Shown here piece after piece: positions 1 to 8,022 of a stretch of 64,000 nt of DNA. The DNA is from Alphaproteobacteria bacterium (GTDB lineage: Bacteria; Pseudomonadota; Alphaproteobacteria; Micropepsales; Micropepsaceae): assembly GCA_016792565.1 (NCBI GenBank), contig JAEUMK010000072.1:1-64000 (forward strand), written 5' to 3'. Position 1 is the stretch's first letter; the number at the start of each line of letters is the position of its first letter. The translations under genes and the position numbers were made by a program. The notes below the pieces were generated by a model. That model saw only the letters and a list, made by a program, of their open reading frames with translations, was not told where the DNA came from and searched no databases.

Positions 1-1
1 C

Positions 2-46
2 CCCGACAAGTGGGAAACCACTGTCGCCATCAAGATCAGGGATTGA
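2..46 (+). CDS. C-terminal end of an upstream gene (partial)
   Basis: An open frame enters from the left edge and ends with TGA at 44-46, three bases before the next start codon. It encodes PDKWETTVAIKIRD. The tight spacing to the SDR gene looks like an operon junction. Only 14 residues are visible, so no function can be given, and the frame could be open by chance. Confidence 0.4.
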   Translation, partial: PDKWETTVAIKIRD

Positions 47-49
47 GCC

Positions 50-835
50 ATGCTGCTCGAGGGGAGGACGGCGATCGTCTATGGCGGTTCCGGCGCAGTC
101 GGCGGCGCCGTTGCCAAAGCCTATGCCCGGGAGGGCGCCCGCGTGTTCCTCGCCGCCCGCAACCGCGAGCGGCTTGCGGCGGTCGCGTCGGAAATCACGG
201 CGGCTGGCGGCAGGGCGGAGGTGGCGCCGGTCGATGCCACCGATCATGAGGCGGTCGAGGCGCATCTTCAGGCGATCGTCGCCAGGGCCGGGCCGGTGAA
301 GGTGATGTTCAATGCCGTGGCAGTCGACGACACCCAGGGCCAGAAGCTCATCGATATGCCGCGCGAGAGGTTCATTGCGCCGGTGGTGACCGGGCTCAGG
401 ACATGGTTCTCGACCGGCACGGCCAATGCCCGCCACATGGCACAGAATGGCGGCGGCGTGATTGTCGGCATCTCCGCCAATGCAGCGCGCGAAGCCTATG
501 ACATCATGGGCGGGTTCGGCGTGTCCCAGGCGGCGATCGAACACTTCCTCCGGCACCTGGCGGTCGAGAATGGCCCCCATGGCGTGCGCTGTGTCTGCGT
601 GCGATCCCCGGGCTCGCCCGACGCGCCGGGCGTGCGCGAAGCCTTCCTGCTGCACGCCAGGGAGGAGGGCATCACGCTCGAGGAAGCCGAACGCCGCGCC
701 GGCGAGCGCACCCCCTTGCGCCGCCTGACGCCGCTGGCGCAGATCGCCGATGTCGCAGTGCTGCTCTCGTCCGACCTCGCGGCCTCGATGACGGCAACGG
801 TTGCCAACGCCACGGGTGGCGCTCAGGTGGATTGA
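50..835 (+). CDS. SDR-fold oxidoreductase-like protein with altered active site
   Basis: This 261-residue protein has the Rossmann nucleotide-binding glycine motif GGSGAVGG (residues 12-19) and the overall length of classical short-chain dehydrogenases. The catalytic Ser is present (S142, in GISANA). The YxxxK pair is replaced by FGVSQ (F156 and Q160), and the usual NNAG reads FNAVA. It probably binds NAD(P), but it may not work as a normal dehydrogenase. The ATG at 50 is preceded by CAGGGA and lies just after the stop of a partial upstream gene, so both were probably cotranscribed. The substrate is unknown. Confidence 0.85.
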   Translation: MLLEGRTAIVYGGSGAVGGAVAKAYAREGARVFLAARNRERLAAVASEITAAGGRAEVAPVDATDHEAVEAHLQAIVARAGPVKVMFNAVAVDDTQGQKLIDMPRERFIAPVVTGLRTWFSTGTANARHMAQNGGGVIVGISANAAREAYDIMGGFGVSQAAIEHFLRHLAVENGPHGVRCVCVRSPGSPDAPGVREAFLLHAREEGITLEEAERRAGERTPLRRLTPLAQIADVAVLLSSDLAASMTATVANATGGAQVD

Positions 836-846
836 GGGGCGCGCTG

Positions 847-997
847 CCCCCTCTCCCCTGAGGGGAGAGGGTAGTGAAGCTAGGACCGTCAGGTCCGTAG
901 CGGAACTTGGGTGGGGTTCAGCTTCTCAGCGAGCGCACTCTGCGCCGCTTCACCCCTCAACCGACCTTCGGCCACCTTCTCCCCTGAGGGGAGAAGG
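847..997. repeat. Intergenic palindromic repeat element
   Basis: Two near-identical perfect hairpins bound a spacer of about 100 bases. The left hairpin (849-871) has a 10-bp stem and a TGA loop. The right one (975-997) has a 10-bp stem of almost the same sequence and also a TGA loop. A smaller dyad (GGACC-GTCA-GGTCC) sits between them. The pattern fits a dispersed REP or MITE-like intergenic repeat. It lies between the convergent 3' ends of the SDR and kinase genes, where it could also slow or end transcription. Confidence 0.7.
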
Positions 998-1037
998 GAA
1001 GAAGCTGCGAGCGCCAGGGGGGCAAGCGGTGAATCGC

Positions 1038-1781
1038 TCAGAAAAACTCATCCAGCAGCGTGTACCAGTCGAGCTTCCTCCGGTCCGGTTCCGTCACCCC
1101 ATAAGCCGCAAGAAACGCCGGGATCGAGTCCGCGCCGTAATTGTGTTCGAGGCTGCGGCAGGCCAGCGCCAGGTCCTGGTAGCGATCGGCGACGCCAAGT
1201 CGCCCGCAGTCGATGAAGCCGGTGAACCGGCCATGCTCCGCCATGAAGTTGGGAAAGCAGGCATCGCCATGGGTGACGACGAGGTCTTCCGATGTCGGCA
1301 CTTCGGCGAGGAGCCGGGCATGGTCTGCCGGCCCCTGGCTCGGATCCTCCCCGTCATAAAGCCCGGCGTGGTAGCGCGCCGAGGCCGTGGCGACCCGGAT
1401 CCGGGCGCGGTGATCGAACGGACAGCGGGCCGGATCGAGCGCGTGCAGTTGGCGCAGCGCCTCGGCCATCAGCCGGGTAGCGTCCGCTGCCGTCGCCCGC
1501 GTAGTGGACGCAAGGTCGTGCCCCGGCAGCGCCGTCATCAGCAGCCAGTGCCGGCCGCCGTGATCGGCTGCGTCGATGACTGCGGGGCAGGGCAGCCCGG
1601 TCCCATGCAACCAGCGCAGCCGCGCGATCTCGCCCGGCAGCTCGGCCAGCGGCGAGATGGGTTCGGATTTGATGAAATGCGCGGGCCCGGCCCGATACAC
1701 CCAGGCGCCGGACTTACCGATGGTCTGCTCTTCGAGGTCGAAGCCGCTGGCCCAGCCGGGCGGCAGGTCTAGTGGCCGCAT
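1038..1781 (-). CDS. APH(3')-type aminoglycoside phosphotransferase-like kinase
   Basis: This 247-residue protein belongs to the APH/choline kinase fold. The catalytic motif VVTHGDACFPNFM (Brenner HGDxxxxN type) is followed by the metal-binding segment GFIDCGRLGVADRYQDLA, and both key Asp residues are present. It starts with ATG at 1781, and its first 13 bases overlap the end of aat, so the two are probably translated together. Known APH(3') enzymes phosphorylate kanamycin-type drugs. Chromosomal homologues often have other or unknown substrates, so resistance cannot be inferred. A longer upstream frame exists but only repeats the shadow of aat. Confidence 0.88.
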   Translation of the reverse strand: MRPLDLPPGWASGFDLEEQTIGKSGAWVYRAGPAHFIKSEPISPLAELPGEIARLRWLHGTGLPCPAVIDAADHGGRHWLLMTALPGHDLASTTRATAADATRLMAEALRQLHALDPARCPFDHRARIRVATASARYHAGLYDGEDPSQGPADHARLLAEVPTSEDLVVTHGDACFPNFMAEHGRFTGFIDCGRLGVADRYQDLALACRSLEHNYGADSIPAFLAAYGVTEPDRRKLDWYTLLDEFF

Positions 1782-2398
1782 GCGAAGAAATCTGCCTGGT
1801 GCCGCAGCGCCTCGGCAAGGCGCGCCTCGTAATCCTCCCGCGGAATCTCGATGCCGCCAAAGGTGCGCAGATGGTCCGTGACGAACTGCGTATCGAGAAG
1901 GTGGTAGCCGCCGGCCACCAGCCGCTCGAGCAGATGCGCCATGGCGATCTTCGAGCAATCGGTCTTGCGATGGAACATCGATTCGCCGAAGAACGCCGCG
2001 CCCAGCGAAACGCCATAGAGCCCGCCGACCAGCGCCGGCCCATCCCACACCTCGACCGTGTGAACGATGCCGCGCGCGAACAGCGCGCCGTAGAGCCGGC
2101 GGATCTCGGGATTGATCCAGGTCGACTCGCGATCGACCCCAGCGGTGGCGCAACCCTCGATCACCCCGGCGAAATCGGTATCCACCTTCACCTGGTACGG
2201 GTGGGTGCGGAGCGTCTTCCTGAGACTGCGCGAGAGATGGAACCGATCGAGCGGGATGATGCCGCGCTTCTGCGGGCTGACCCAGAACAGGTCGGGTGAC
2301 CCTGCATCCTCCGCCATCGGAAAAATGCCCGCCTGATAGGCCCGGACGATCAGTTCGGGCGTCAGGTCGATGGCGAACGGATCGGGCTTCTTGCTCAT
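1769..2398 (-). CDS. aat: Leucyl/phenylalanyl-tRNA--protein transferase
   Basis: Aat moves Leu or Phe from charged tRNA onto the N-terminal Arg or Lys of proteins, marking them for ClpS/ClpAP degradation in the N-end rule pathway. The 209-residue product has the family hallmarks: YQAGIFPM near the N-terminus, FWVSPQKRGIIPL, STWINPEI, and the core GAAFFGESMF with HRKTDCSK. The start is placed at ATG 2398 (MSKKPDPF); about 20 upstream codons in frame look non-native. Aat and the kinase gene overlap by 13 bases. Confidence 0.95.
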   Translation of the reverse strand: MSKKPDPFAIDLTPELIVRAYQAGIFPMAEDAGSPDLFWVSPQKRGIIPLDRFHLSRSLRKTLRTHPYQVKVDTDFAGVIEGCATAGVDRESTWINPEIRRLYGALFARGIVHTVEVWDGPALVGGLYGVSLGAAFFGESMFHRKTDCSKIAMAHLLERLVAGGYHLLDTQFVTDHLRTFGGIEIPREDYEARLAEALRHQADFFACGH

Positions 2399-2497
2399 GG
2401 CTTGAATATGGGCCCGCGGGGGCGGCGAAACAACGGCAAAGCGGGCTTGCCACGGCAACGTTCGGACGCGATGGTGCCGCCGACTGGGGGCGTTTCA

Positions 2498-3451
2498 ATG
2501 AACAAGTGGGTGCGGCGGATCATCGTCGGGATCGTCATTGTCGTCGTGCTGTTCATCGCCGTGGGCGGTGTGGGCACCTCCATGCTGATGAACCACCTGC
2601 TGAGCCCGGGCGGCATCGACTGGAGCGGCGCCAATAATGCCGATCCGCCGACCGATCCGTTCGAGCTCGGTTATCGCGGCGACCCGCAGGCAGCGCTCGG
2701 CCTCCCGTTCGAGACGGTGCACTACACGACCGAGCTGGGCGACGCGGAGGCGTGGTTCGTGCCCGCGGCGAACATGGATGGACCGTGGGCGGTCTACGTG
2801 CACGGCATTGGCGGCATCCGCGAGAACGGCTACCGGCAGCTGTCGATCCTCCACGAGGCCGGCATCCCGACGCTGCTGATCACCTACCGCAACGACAAGG
2901 GCGCGCCGGCCGAACAGGACCCACTCTACAGCTTTGGCGTGAACGAATGGCGTGATCTCGATGCGGCGGTGAGCTGGCTGCTGGGCCGTGGCGCGCCAAA
3001 GGTCATCCTCGTCGGCGAGTCGATGGGAGGCGCCATCGTCGGGCAGTTCCTGATGCACTCGACTGCGACGGACAAGGTGGTAGCGCTGGCGCTCGATGCG
3101 CCGGCACTGGATTTCACCGAAGTGGTGGCCGACAAGATCGGCGCCCGGATGATCCCGCTGGCCCGCACTCTGGCCAATGCCGGGATCTTCGTGTTCGACC
3201 TCTACCGGCGGGCTGATCTCAACAAGGCGGTGAGCATGGAAGCGGTGGCGAAGTTCCCGGGGCCGCTGTTCCTCGCGCATGGCGCCAGCGATGGCCTGGT
3301 GCCGGTCACCATCAGCGAGCGGCTGGTGGCGGCGCGCACGGCGCCGACGAGCTATCTGCAGACAGGCGCCAACCACCTGCTGTCGTTCAAGGAAAACCCC
3401 GAGCGCTATCGCGCCGAGATGGGCGGGTTCCTCAGGAGCCTGGGCAACTAG
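2498..3451 (+). CDS. Membrane-anchored alpha/beta hydrolase
   Basis: This is a 317-residue serine hydrolase. An N-terminal hydrophobic helix (about residues 6-24, RRIIVGIVIVVVLFIAVGG) probably anchors it in the inner membrane with the catalytic domain outside. The nucleophile elbow is GESMGG, with a downstream Asp in HGASDGLVP and a His in GANHL completing a likely triad. The ATG at 2498 follows a GGGGG ribosome site; the frame is open further upstream, but that part lacks a signal. It is divergent from aat. The substrate is not predictable. Confidence 0.85.
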   Translation: MNKWVRRIIVGIVIVVVLFIAVGGVGTSMLMNHLLSPGGIDWSGANNADPPTDPFELGYRGDPQAALGLPFETVHYTTELGDAEAWFVPAANMDGPWAVYVHGIGGIRENGYRQLSILHEAGIPTLLITYRNDKGAPAEQDPLYSFGVNEWRDLDAAVSWLLGRGAPKVILVGESMGGAIVGQFLMHSTATDKVVALALDAPALDFTEVVADKIGARMIPLARTLANAGIFVFDLYRRADLNKAVSMEAVAKFPGPLFLAHGASDGLVPVTISERLVAARTAPTSYLQTGANHLLSFKENPERYRAEMGGFLRSLGN

Positions 3452-3452
3452 C

Positions 3453-3469
3453 GCGTTTCGTTGAAACGC
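3453..3469. terminator. Short hairpin between convergent genes
   Basis: The perfect dyad GCGTTTC-GTT-GAAACGC begins two bases after the stop of the hydrolase gene and lies just beyond the stop of a small minus-strand ORF. It has a 7-bp stem but no clear U-tract, so it is at best a weak bidirectional terminator or an mRNA end-protecting hairpin. Confidence 0.35.
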
Positions 3470-3476
3470 TACGGGC

Positions 3477-3578
3477 TCAGCGGATCACCAGCCGCACCAG
3501 CAGCGGCAGGCTGATAGCGGCGAGCACGACGGGCAGCATCAGGACGAGGGCGTCGAGGTAATCGATCATGTGCGGCAT
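3477..3578 (-). CDS. Small single-helix membrane protein, 33 residues
   Basis: A short minus-strand ORF runs from ATG 3578 to TGA 3477-3479. It encodes a short N-terminus (MPHMIDYLDA) and then one long hydrophobic helix (LVLMLPVVLAAISLPLLVRL) ending in VIR. A clear GGAG ribosome site lies 8 bases upstream of the ATG. Size and shape resemble small membrane peptides such as KdpF or CydX, but no matching partner operon lies nearby. It could be an independent small membrane protein. The ribosome site and uniform hydrophobicity argue against chance. Confidence 0.5.
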   Translation of the reverse strand: MPHMIDYLDALVLMLPVVLAAISLPLLVRLVIR

Positions 3579-3711
3579 GGCACGATCTCCTTGCGATGGT
3601 GCGTCATGCCACGCTGCGGCTGAACCGGCGCTGGAGTGCTCGTTCAGATTTCGTTAACGAGTCGAGCCGTCCCCCGGACCGCTGTCTTGGCCGGCGCCGG
3701 GCAGCCACAAA

Positions 3712-3739
3712 CAAAAAAATCCCCGCTTTCGCGGGGATC
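3712..3739 (-). terminator. Intrinsic terminator of the aroQ-accB-accC operon
   Basis: On the minus strand an 8-bp stem (ATCCCCGC with GCGGGGAT, 3719-3738) and a four-base loop are followed by seven T residues. It lies about 35 bases past the accC stop and is a textbook rho-independent terminator. Confidence 0.88.
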
Positions 3740-3772
3740 TCTTCGAGGCTGAGACTGCAAGCCGCCTCGGCC

Positions 3773-5113
3773 TCAGTGCTTCATACCCAGGTACTTTTCC
3801 AGCCAGTGGATGTCGTAGTTGCCGGCGAGGATATCCGGCTCCTTGATCAGCCGCTGGAACAGCGGCAGCGTGGTCTTGATCCCATCCACCACGAACTCGT
3901 CGACCGCGCGGCGCAGCCGCTGCAGGCACTCCTCGCGGGTCCGGCCGTAGACGATCAGCTTGCCGATCAGGCTGTCGTAATAGGGCGGGATCGAGTAGCC
4001 GGCATAGACAGCCGAGTCGACGCGCACGCCGACGCCGCCGGCCGGATGGTAGAACTTGATGGTGCCCGGGGACGGCGTGAAGGTCTGCGGGTCTTCGGCG
4101 TTGATGCGAAGTTCGATGGCGTGGCCGTTGAACTGGATGTCCTTCTGCACGAGGCTCAGCTTTTCGCCCGAGGCGACGCGGATCTGCTCGTAAACGAGGT
4201 CGACGCCGGTGATGCGCTCGGTGACCGGGTGCTCCACTTGGAGACGGGTGTTCATCTCGATGAAGTAGAACTCGCCGTTCTCGTAGAGGAACTCGACCGT
4301 TCCCACGCCGACATAGCCGAGCTTGCGCATGGCGTCGGCGACGATCGTGCCGATCTCGCTGCGCTGGTTCTGGTTCAGGGCGGGCGAGGTCGCCTCTTCC
4401 AGCACTTTCTGGTGGCGGCGCTGGAGCGAGCAGTCGCGCTCGCCGAGGTGCAGCGCATTGCCGTGCATGTCGCACAGGACCTGCACCTCGATATGGCGGG
4501 GCGTGGAGAGATACTTCTCCATGTAGACGGTGTCGTCGCCGAACGCCGACTTGGCTTCGTTCTTGGCGAGGTTCAGCTGCGAGAGCAGTTCGCCCTCGTG
4601 CGTCACCACCTTCATGCCGCGCCCGCCGCCGCCGGAGGCCGCCTTGATGAGGACGGGGTAGCCGATCCCGGCGGCGATCGAGAGCGCTTCCGATTCCAGC
4701 ACCGCGCCGTCCGAGCCGGGTACCACCGGGATGCCCAGCATCTTGGCGGTCCGCTTGGCCTCGACCTTGTCGCCCATGATGCGGATGTGTTCCGCCGTCG
4801 GGCCGATGAAGGTGATGTTGTGGGCGGTGACGATTTCGGCGAAGCGCGCGTTCTCGCTGAGGAAGCCGTAGCCGGGATGGATCGCGTTGGCGTGGGTGAT
4901 CTCGCAGGCGGCGATCAGGGCCGGGATGTTGAGATAGGAATCCTTCGCCGCCGGTGGGCCGATGCAGACGCTTTCGTCGGCCATGCGGACATGCATGGCG
5001 TTGGCGTCGGCGGTCGAATGCACCGCCACCGTCTTGATGCCCATCTCGCGGCAGGCGCGCACGACGCGCATGGCGATCTCGCCGCGATTGGCGATCAGTA
5101 CCTTGTCGAACAT
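3773..5113 (-). CDS. accC: Acetyl-CoA carboxylase, biotin carboxylase subunit
   Basis: AccC carboxylates biotin on BCCP using ATP and bicarbonate, the first half-reaction of malonyl-CoA synthesis for fatty acids. The 446-residue length is typical. The biotin carboxylase N-domain begins MFDKVLIANRGEIAMR. The ATP-grasp glycine loop is KAASGGGGRGMK, and catalytic segments include EMNTRLQVEHPVTE and the ATP-binding RDCSLQRRHQK. It is the last gene of aroQ-accB-accC, 15 bases after accB, and is followed by a strong terminator. Confidence 0.98.
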   Translation of the reverse strand: MFDKVLIANRGEIAMRVVRACREMGIKTVAVHSTADANAMHVRMADESVCIGPPAAKDSYLNIPALIAACEITHANAIHPGYGFLSENARFAEIVTAHNITFIGPTAEHIRIMGDKVEAKRTAKMLGIPVVPGSDGAVLESEALSIAAGIGYPVLIKAASGGGGRGMKVVTHEGELLSQLNLAKNEAKSAFGDDTVYMEKYLSTPRHIEVQVLCDMHGNALHLGERDCSLQRRHQKVLEEATSPALNQNQRSEIGTIVADAMRKLGYVGVGTVEFLYENGEFYFIEMNTRLQVEHPVTERITGVDLVYEQIRVASGEKLSLVQKDIQFNGHAIELRINAEDPQTFTPSPGTIKFYHPAGGVGVRVDSAVYAGYSIPPYYDSLIGKLIVYGRTREECLQRLRRAVDEFVVDGIKTTLPLFQRLIKEPDILAGNYDIHWLEKYLGMKH

Positions 5114-5128
5114 GCGGGGACTTTCCCC

Positions 5129-5677
5129 CTACTCGATGATCATGAGGACTTCGCCGTACTCGACGGGCCGTGCGTCGACCACGAAGATCTGGACGATACG
5201 GCCGGCCTTGGGCGCCGGGATCGGATTCATGGTCTTCATCGCCTCGACGATCAGCAGCGTCTGGTCTTCCTTGACCGTGTCGCCGACCTGGACGAAGGCG
5301 GGCGCTCCGGGCTGGGGCGAAAGATAGGCGGTGCCGACCATCGGCGAGAGCACGGCGCCGGGGTGCTTGGACCAGTCGGTCTCGGCGGCCGGGGCGAGCG
5401 CCGACGGCTTCGCGGCGGGTGCAGGGGCGGGAGCGGGGGCCGGCGCGGCAGCCGGCGCCTGGGCGTAGACGACGCTCGCCGCCGCCGAGGCGCGCGAGAC
5501 GCGGACCTTGAGGCCGGCCCGCTCGACTTCGATCTCGGTGACGTTGGCCTGCTCAAGCAGGTGGGCGAGGGTGGTGACGAAGGCGATGTCGCCTTCCGGG
5601 CTGGCGGGGATCGAGGTCTTTTCGGGCATCTTCACCTTGGGGGGCAGGGCGATCGACGTCTTTTTCGGGGTCGTCAT
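5129..5677 (-). CDS. accB: Biotin carboxyl carrier protein of acetyl-CoA carboxylase
   Basis: BCCP carries the biotin that AccC carboxylates and the carboxyltransferase unloads. The 182-residue protein has an N-terminal interaction segment, a flexible Ala/Pro linker (about residues 73-95) and a C-terminal biotinyl domain. The biotinylated lysine is K148 in EAMKTMN, with Thr where E. coli has Met. It lies between aroQ (6 bases away) and accC (15 bases away), the usual alphaproteobacterial order. Confidence 0.97.
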   Translation of the reverse strand: MTTPKKTSIALPPKVKMPEKTSIPASPEGDIAFVTTLAHLLEQANVTEIEVERAGLKVRVSRASAAASVVYAQAPAAAPAPAPAPAPAAKPSALAPAAETDWSKHPGAVLSPMVGTAYLSPQPGAPAFVQVGDTVKEDQTLLIVEAMKTMNPIPAPKAGRIVQIFVVDARPVEYGEVLMIIE

Positions 5678-5683
5678 GCGGCG

Positions 5684-6142
5684 TCAGGGGGCTTTCGCTG
5701 CCCGGCTCTGCACCAGGGCGACGGCGGCATCGACGGCGAGCTCGTAGCCCTGCGCGCCCAGACCGACAATCACCCCGTCCGCAGCGGCCGAGACGTAGGA
5801 ATGGTGGCGGAAGGTCTCCCGCCGGTGGATGTTGGACAGATGAACCTCGACGACCGGCAGGTCAACCGCCAGCAGGGCGTCCAGGATGGCGATCGAGGTA
5901 TGGCTGTAGGCCGCCGCGTTGACGATGACGGCGCTCGCCCGCTCGCGCGCTTCCTGGATCCAGTCGACCAGTTCGCCCTCCCGGTTGGTCTGGCGGAACA
6001 CGGTCGCAAAGCCCGCGCCCTTCGCCCGGGCAGACGTCCGGGCGTCCAGATCGGCCAGCGTTGCGGCCCCGTAGATAGGGGTCTGGCGCGTGCCAAGGAG
6101 GTTGAGATTGGGCCCGTTCAGAATGTAGATCGGTTTCGTCAT
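5684..6142 (-). CDS. aroQ: 3-Dehydroquinate dehydratase, type II
   Basis: AroQ converts 3-dehydroquinate to 3-dehydroshikimate in the shikimate pathway. The 152-residue product has the type II signature [14 protein letters not shown], the flexible active-site loop with its tyrosine (TPIYG), the NAAAYSHTS segment, and the [11 protein letters not shown] substrate-binding motif. It is the first gene of aroQ-accB-accC. Its start faces thiS across a 90-base divergent promoter region. Confidence 0.97.
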   Translation of the reverse strand: MTKPIYILNGPNLNLLGTRQTPIYGAATLADLDARTSARAKGAGFATVFRQTNREGELVDWIQEARERASAVIVNAAAYSHTSIAILDALLAVDLPVVEVHLSNIHRRETFRHHSYVSAAADGVIVGLGAQGYELAVDAAVALVQSRAAKAP

Positions 6143-6232
6143 GGGCTCCGGGCGCCGGTTCGGCGTGTCGATTGGGTCAGGGGTTATACTCTCCGCCCGC
6201 CGGGGGCGGAAGCGTGCTGAAGGACTGACGAA

Positions 6233-6439
6233 TTGTCGATTGAAGTCACCATAAACGGCGAGCCGCGGGGTCTTGAGGGGCCGCTGACGGTCGCCGGCCT
6301 GCTGGACCTGCTCGGCCTCGCCGGCGGCAAGGTGGCGGTGGAGCGCAATCTGGAAATCGTCCCCCGATCGACCTATGGCGAGGTGGCGGTGGCGGACGGC
6401 GACCGGTACGAGATCGTGCGGTTTATCGGCGGCGGATGA
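6233..6439 (+). CDS. thiS: Sulfur carrier protein ThiS
   Basis: This 68-residue ubiquitin-fold protein carries sulfur as a C-terminal thiocarboxylate for building the thiazole ring of thiamine. It ends in the required Gly-Gly (VRFIGGG). Translation starts with TTG at 6233, supported by AAGGA eight bases upstream. Its stop overlaps the first possible thiG ATG. No TPP riboswitch is visible in the short leader. Confidence 0.92.
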   Translation: MSIEVTINGEPRGLEGPLTVAGLLDLLGLAGGKVAVERNLEIVPRSTYGEVAVADGDRYEIVRFIGGG

Positions 6440-6480
6440 CGGTCGGCGCCCCCGAGGGCCGGCCCATGGAAGGATGCGCA

Positions 6481-7260
6481 GTGACGGCTTCTGACGATAC
6501 CTGGAGCGTGGCGGGACGGACCTTCCGGTCGCGCCTCATCATCGGCACCGGCAAGTACAAGGACTATCAGCAGAACGCCGACGCCCTGAAGGCGAGCGGG
6601 GCCGAGATCGTCACCGTCGCGGTGCGGCGGGTCAATCTCTCCAACCCCAACGAGCCGATGCTGGTCGACTTCATCGATCCGAAGAAGGTGACCTACCTGC
6701 CCAACACGGCGGGCTGCTACACCGGCGAGGAGGCGATGCGCACGCTGCGCCTGGCGCGCGAGGCGGGAGGCTGGAACCTCGTCAAGCTCGAGGTGCTGGG
6801 CGACCGCAAGACTCTCTATCCCGACATGATCGAAACCCTGCGCGCGACCGAGATCCTCAGCCGGGACGGCTTCGACGTCATGGTCTATTGCAGCGACGAT
6901 CCGCTGATGGCGATGCGCTGCGAGAACGCCGGCGCCGTGGCCATCATGCCGCTCGCCGCACCGATCGGCTCGGGGCTGGGAATCCAGAACCCGGTCAATA
7001 TCCGGCTGATCATCGAGCAGTCGAAGGTGCCGGTCCTGGTCGATGCCGGCGTCGGCACGGCCTCGGACGCCTCGATCGCGATGGAACTGGGCTGCGCCGG
7101 CGTTCTGATGAATACCGCCATCGCCGAGGCCAAGGACCCGGTCCTCATGGCGAGCGCGATGAAGCACGCCGTGATCGCGGGCCGCGAGGCCTATCGCGCG
7201 GGCCGCATGGCGAAGAAGCTGTACGCCGACCCGTCGAGCCCGCTTGCCGGCCTGATCTGA
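6481..7260 (+). CDS. thiG: Thiazole synthase
   Basis: ThiG forms the thiazole phosphate from deoxyxylulose 5-phosphate, dehydroglycine or iminoglycine, and ThiS thiocarboxylate. The TIM-barrel sequence is well conserved: [10 protein letters not shown] near the N-terminus, the Schiff-base lysine in [10 protein letters not shown], and the C-terminal phosphate-binding segments [12 protein letters not shown] and GVLMNTAIA. The GTG at 6481 has AAGGA upstream and gives 259 residues. An ATG at 6436 overlapping the thiS stop would give 274 and cannot be excluded. thiC and thiE are not nearby. Confidence 0.93.
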   Translation: MTASDDTWSVAGRTFRSRLIIGTGKYKDYQQNADALKASGAEIVTVAVRRVNLSNPNEPMLVDFIDPKKVTYLPNTAGCYTGEEAMRTLRLAREAGGWNLVKLEVLGDRKTLYPDMIETLRATEILSRDGFDVMVYCSDDPLMAMRCENAGAVAIMPLAAPIGSGLGIQNPVNIRLIIEQSKVPVLVDAGVGTASDASIAMELGCAGVLMNTAIAEAKDPVLMASAMKHAVIAGREAYRAGRMAKKLYADPSSPLAGLI

Positions 7261-7279
7261 AGCGCCTCGCGCGCTCCTT

Positions 7280-8020
7280 TCAGCCGCCGCTGCGCTGCGC
7301 CTCGACCAGCTCCTTCAGGCCATCCGCATCCAGCGCGCCGGGTACCAGCTTGTCGCCGATGATGAAGGCGGGCGTTCCGTCGACGCCGATCTTGCTCGCC
7401 AGGTCGTGCGTCTGCTCGATCTTCTTCTCGACGGCCGGATCTTCCATGTCCGTCTTCAGCCGCGCCACGTCCAGCCCGACACCGGCGGCGATATCGTAGA
7501 TCGCCGCGCTGTCGAGACCGTCGGCTTCCAGCATCGCCTGATGGAATTTCCAGTAGAGATCGCCGCCCTGGTTCTGCGCGGCGATCGCCGCCTTGGCCGC
7601 CTCGTGCGAGGCTTCGCTGAGGATCGGCAGTTCCTTCAGGATCAGCCGCACCCCGCTGTCCTGCTCCATCAGCGTCACCAGGTCCGCGCGCACCTTGCGG
7701 CAATAGCCGCAGCGATAGTCGAAGAACTCGATCAGCGTGACATCGCCGTTGGGATTGCCCGCGACATGGGAAAACCCGTCATTGTAGAGGGCCTCCTTGT
7801 TCTGGGCGATTCCGGTCTTGGCTTTCTCGGCCGCCGACATCTGCTCGCGTTCCTGCAGTTCGGCGATCATCTCGTTGAGGATTTCGGGGTTCGCGAGCAG
7901 ATACTCGCGCACGATCTTCTCCACCTCGGCGCGGTCCATCTCCGCTGCGGCAGGAAGCGCGCCGACAGGCGTCAGGATCAGGGCCGTGCCCGCGGCACGG
8001 AGGAAGGCGTTGAGGCGCAT
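7280..8020 (-). CDS. Periplasmic DsbA-family thioredoxin-like oxidoreductase
   Basis: The 246-residue protein begins with a signal peptide (MRLNAFLRAAGTALILTPVG, cleavage near PAAAE). A short helical N-domain (VREYLLANPEILNEMIAEL) is followed by a DsbA-like thioredoxin domain with the redox site CGYC in FFDYRCGYCRKV. The cis-Pro segment reads VDGTPAF. It resembles Com1/ScsC-type proteins that make or shuffle disulfides. It lies directly downstream of the M48 protease gene with 2 bases between, suggesting joint envelope protein quality control. Confidence 0.9.
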   Translation of the reverse strand: MRLNAFLRAAGTALILTPVGALPAAAEMDRAEVEKIVREYLLANPEILNEMIAELQEREQMSAAEKAKTGIAQNKEALYNDGFSHVAGNPNGDVTLIEFFDYRCGYCRKVRADLVTLMEQDSGVRLILKELPILSEASHEAAKAAIAAQNQGGDLYWKFHQAMLEADGLDSAAIYDIAAGVGLDVARLKTDMEDPAVEKKIEQTHDLASKIGVDGTPAFIIGDKLVPGALDADGLKELVEAQRSGG

Positions 8021-8022
8021 GG

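Noticed and set aside
6143-6232. TPP riboswitch upstream of thiS
   Set aside because: The 90-base gap shows no CTGAGA and ACCTGA-type conserved thi-box pieces and is too short for both a promoter and the aptamer.
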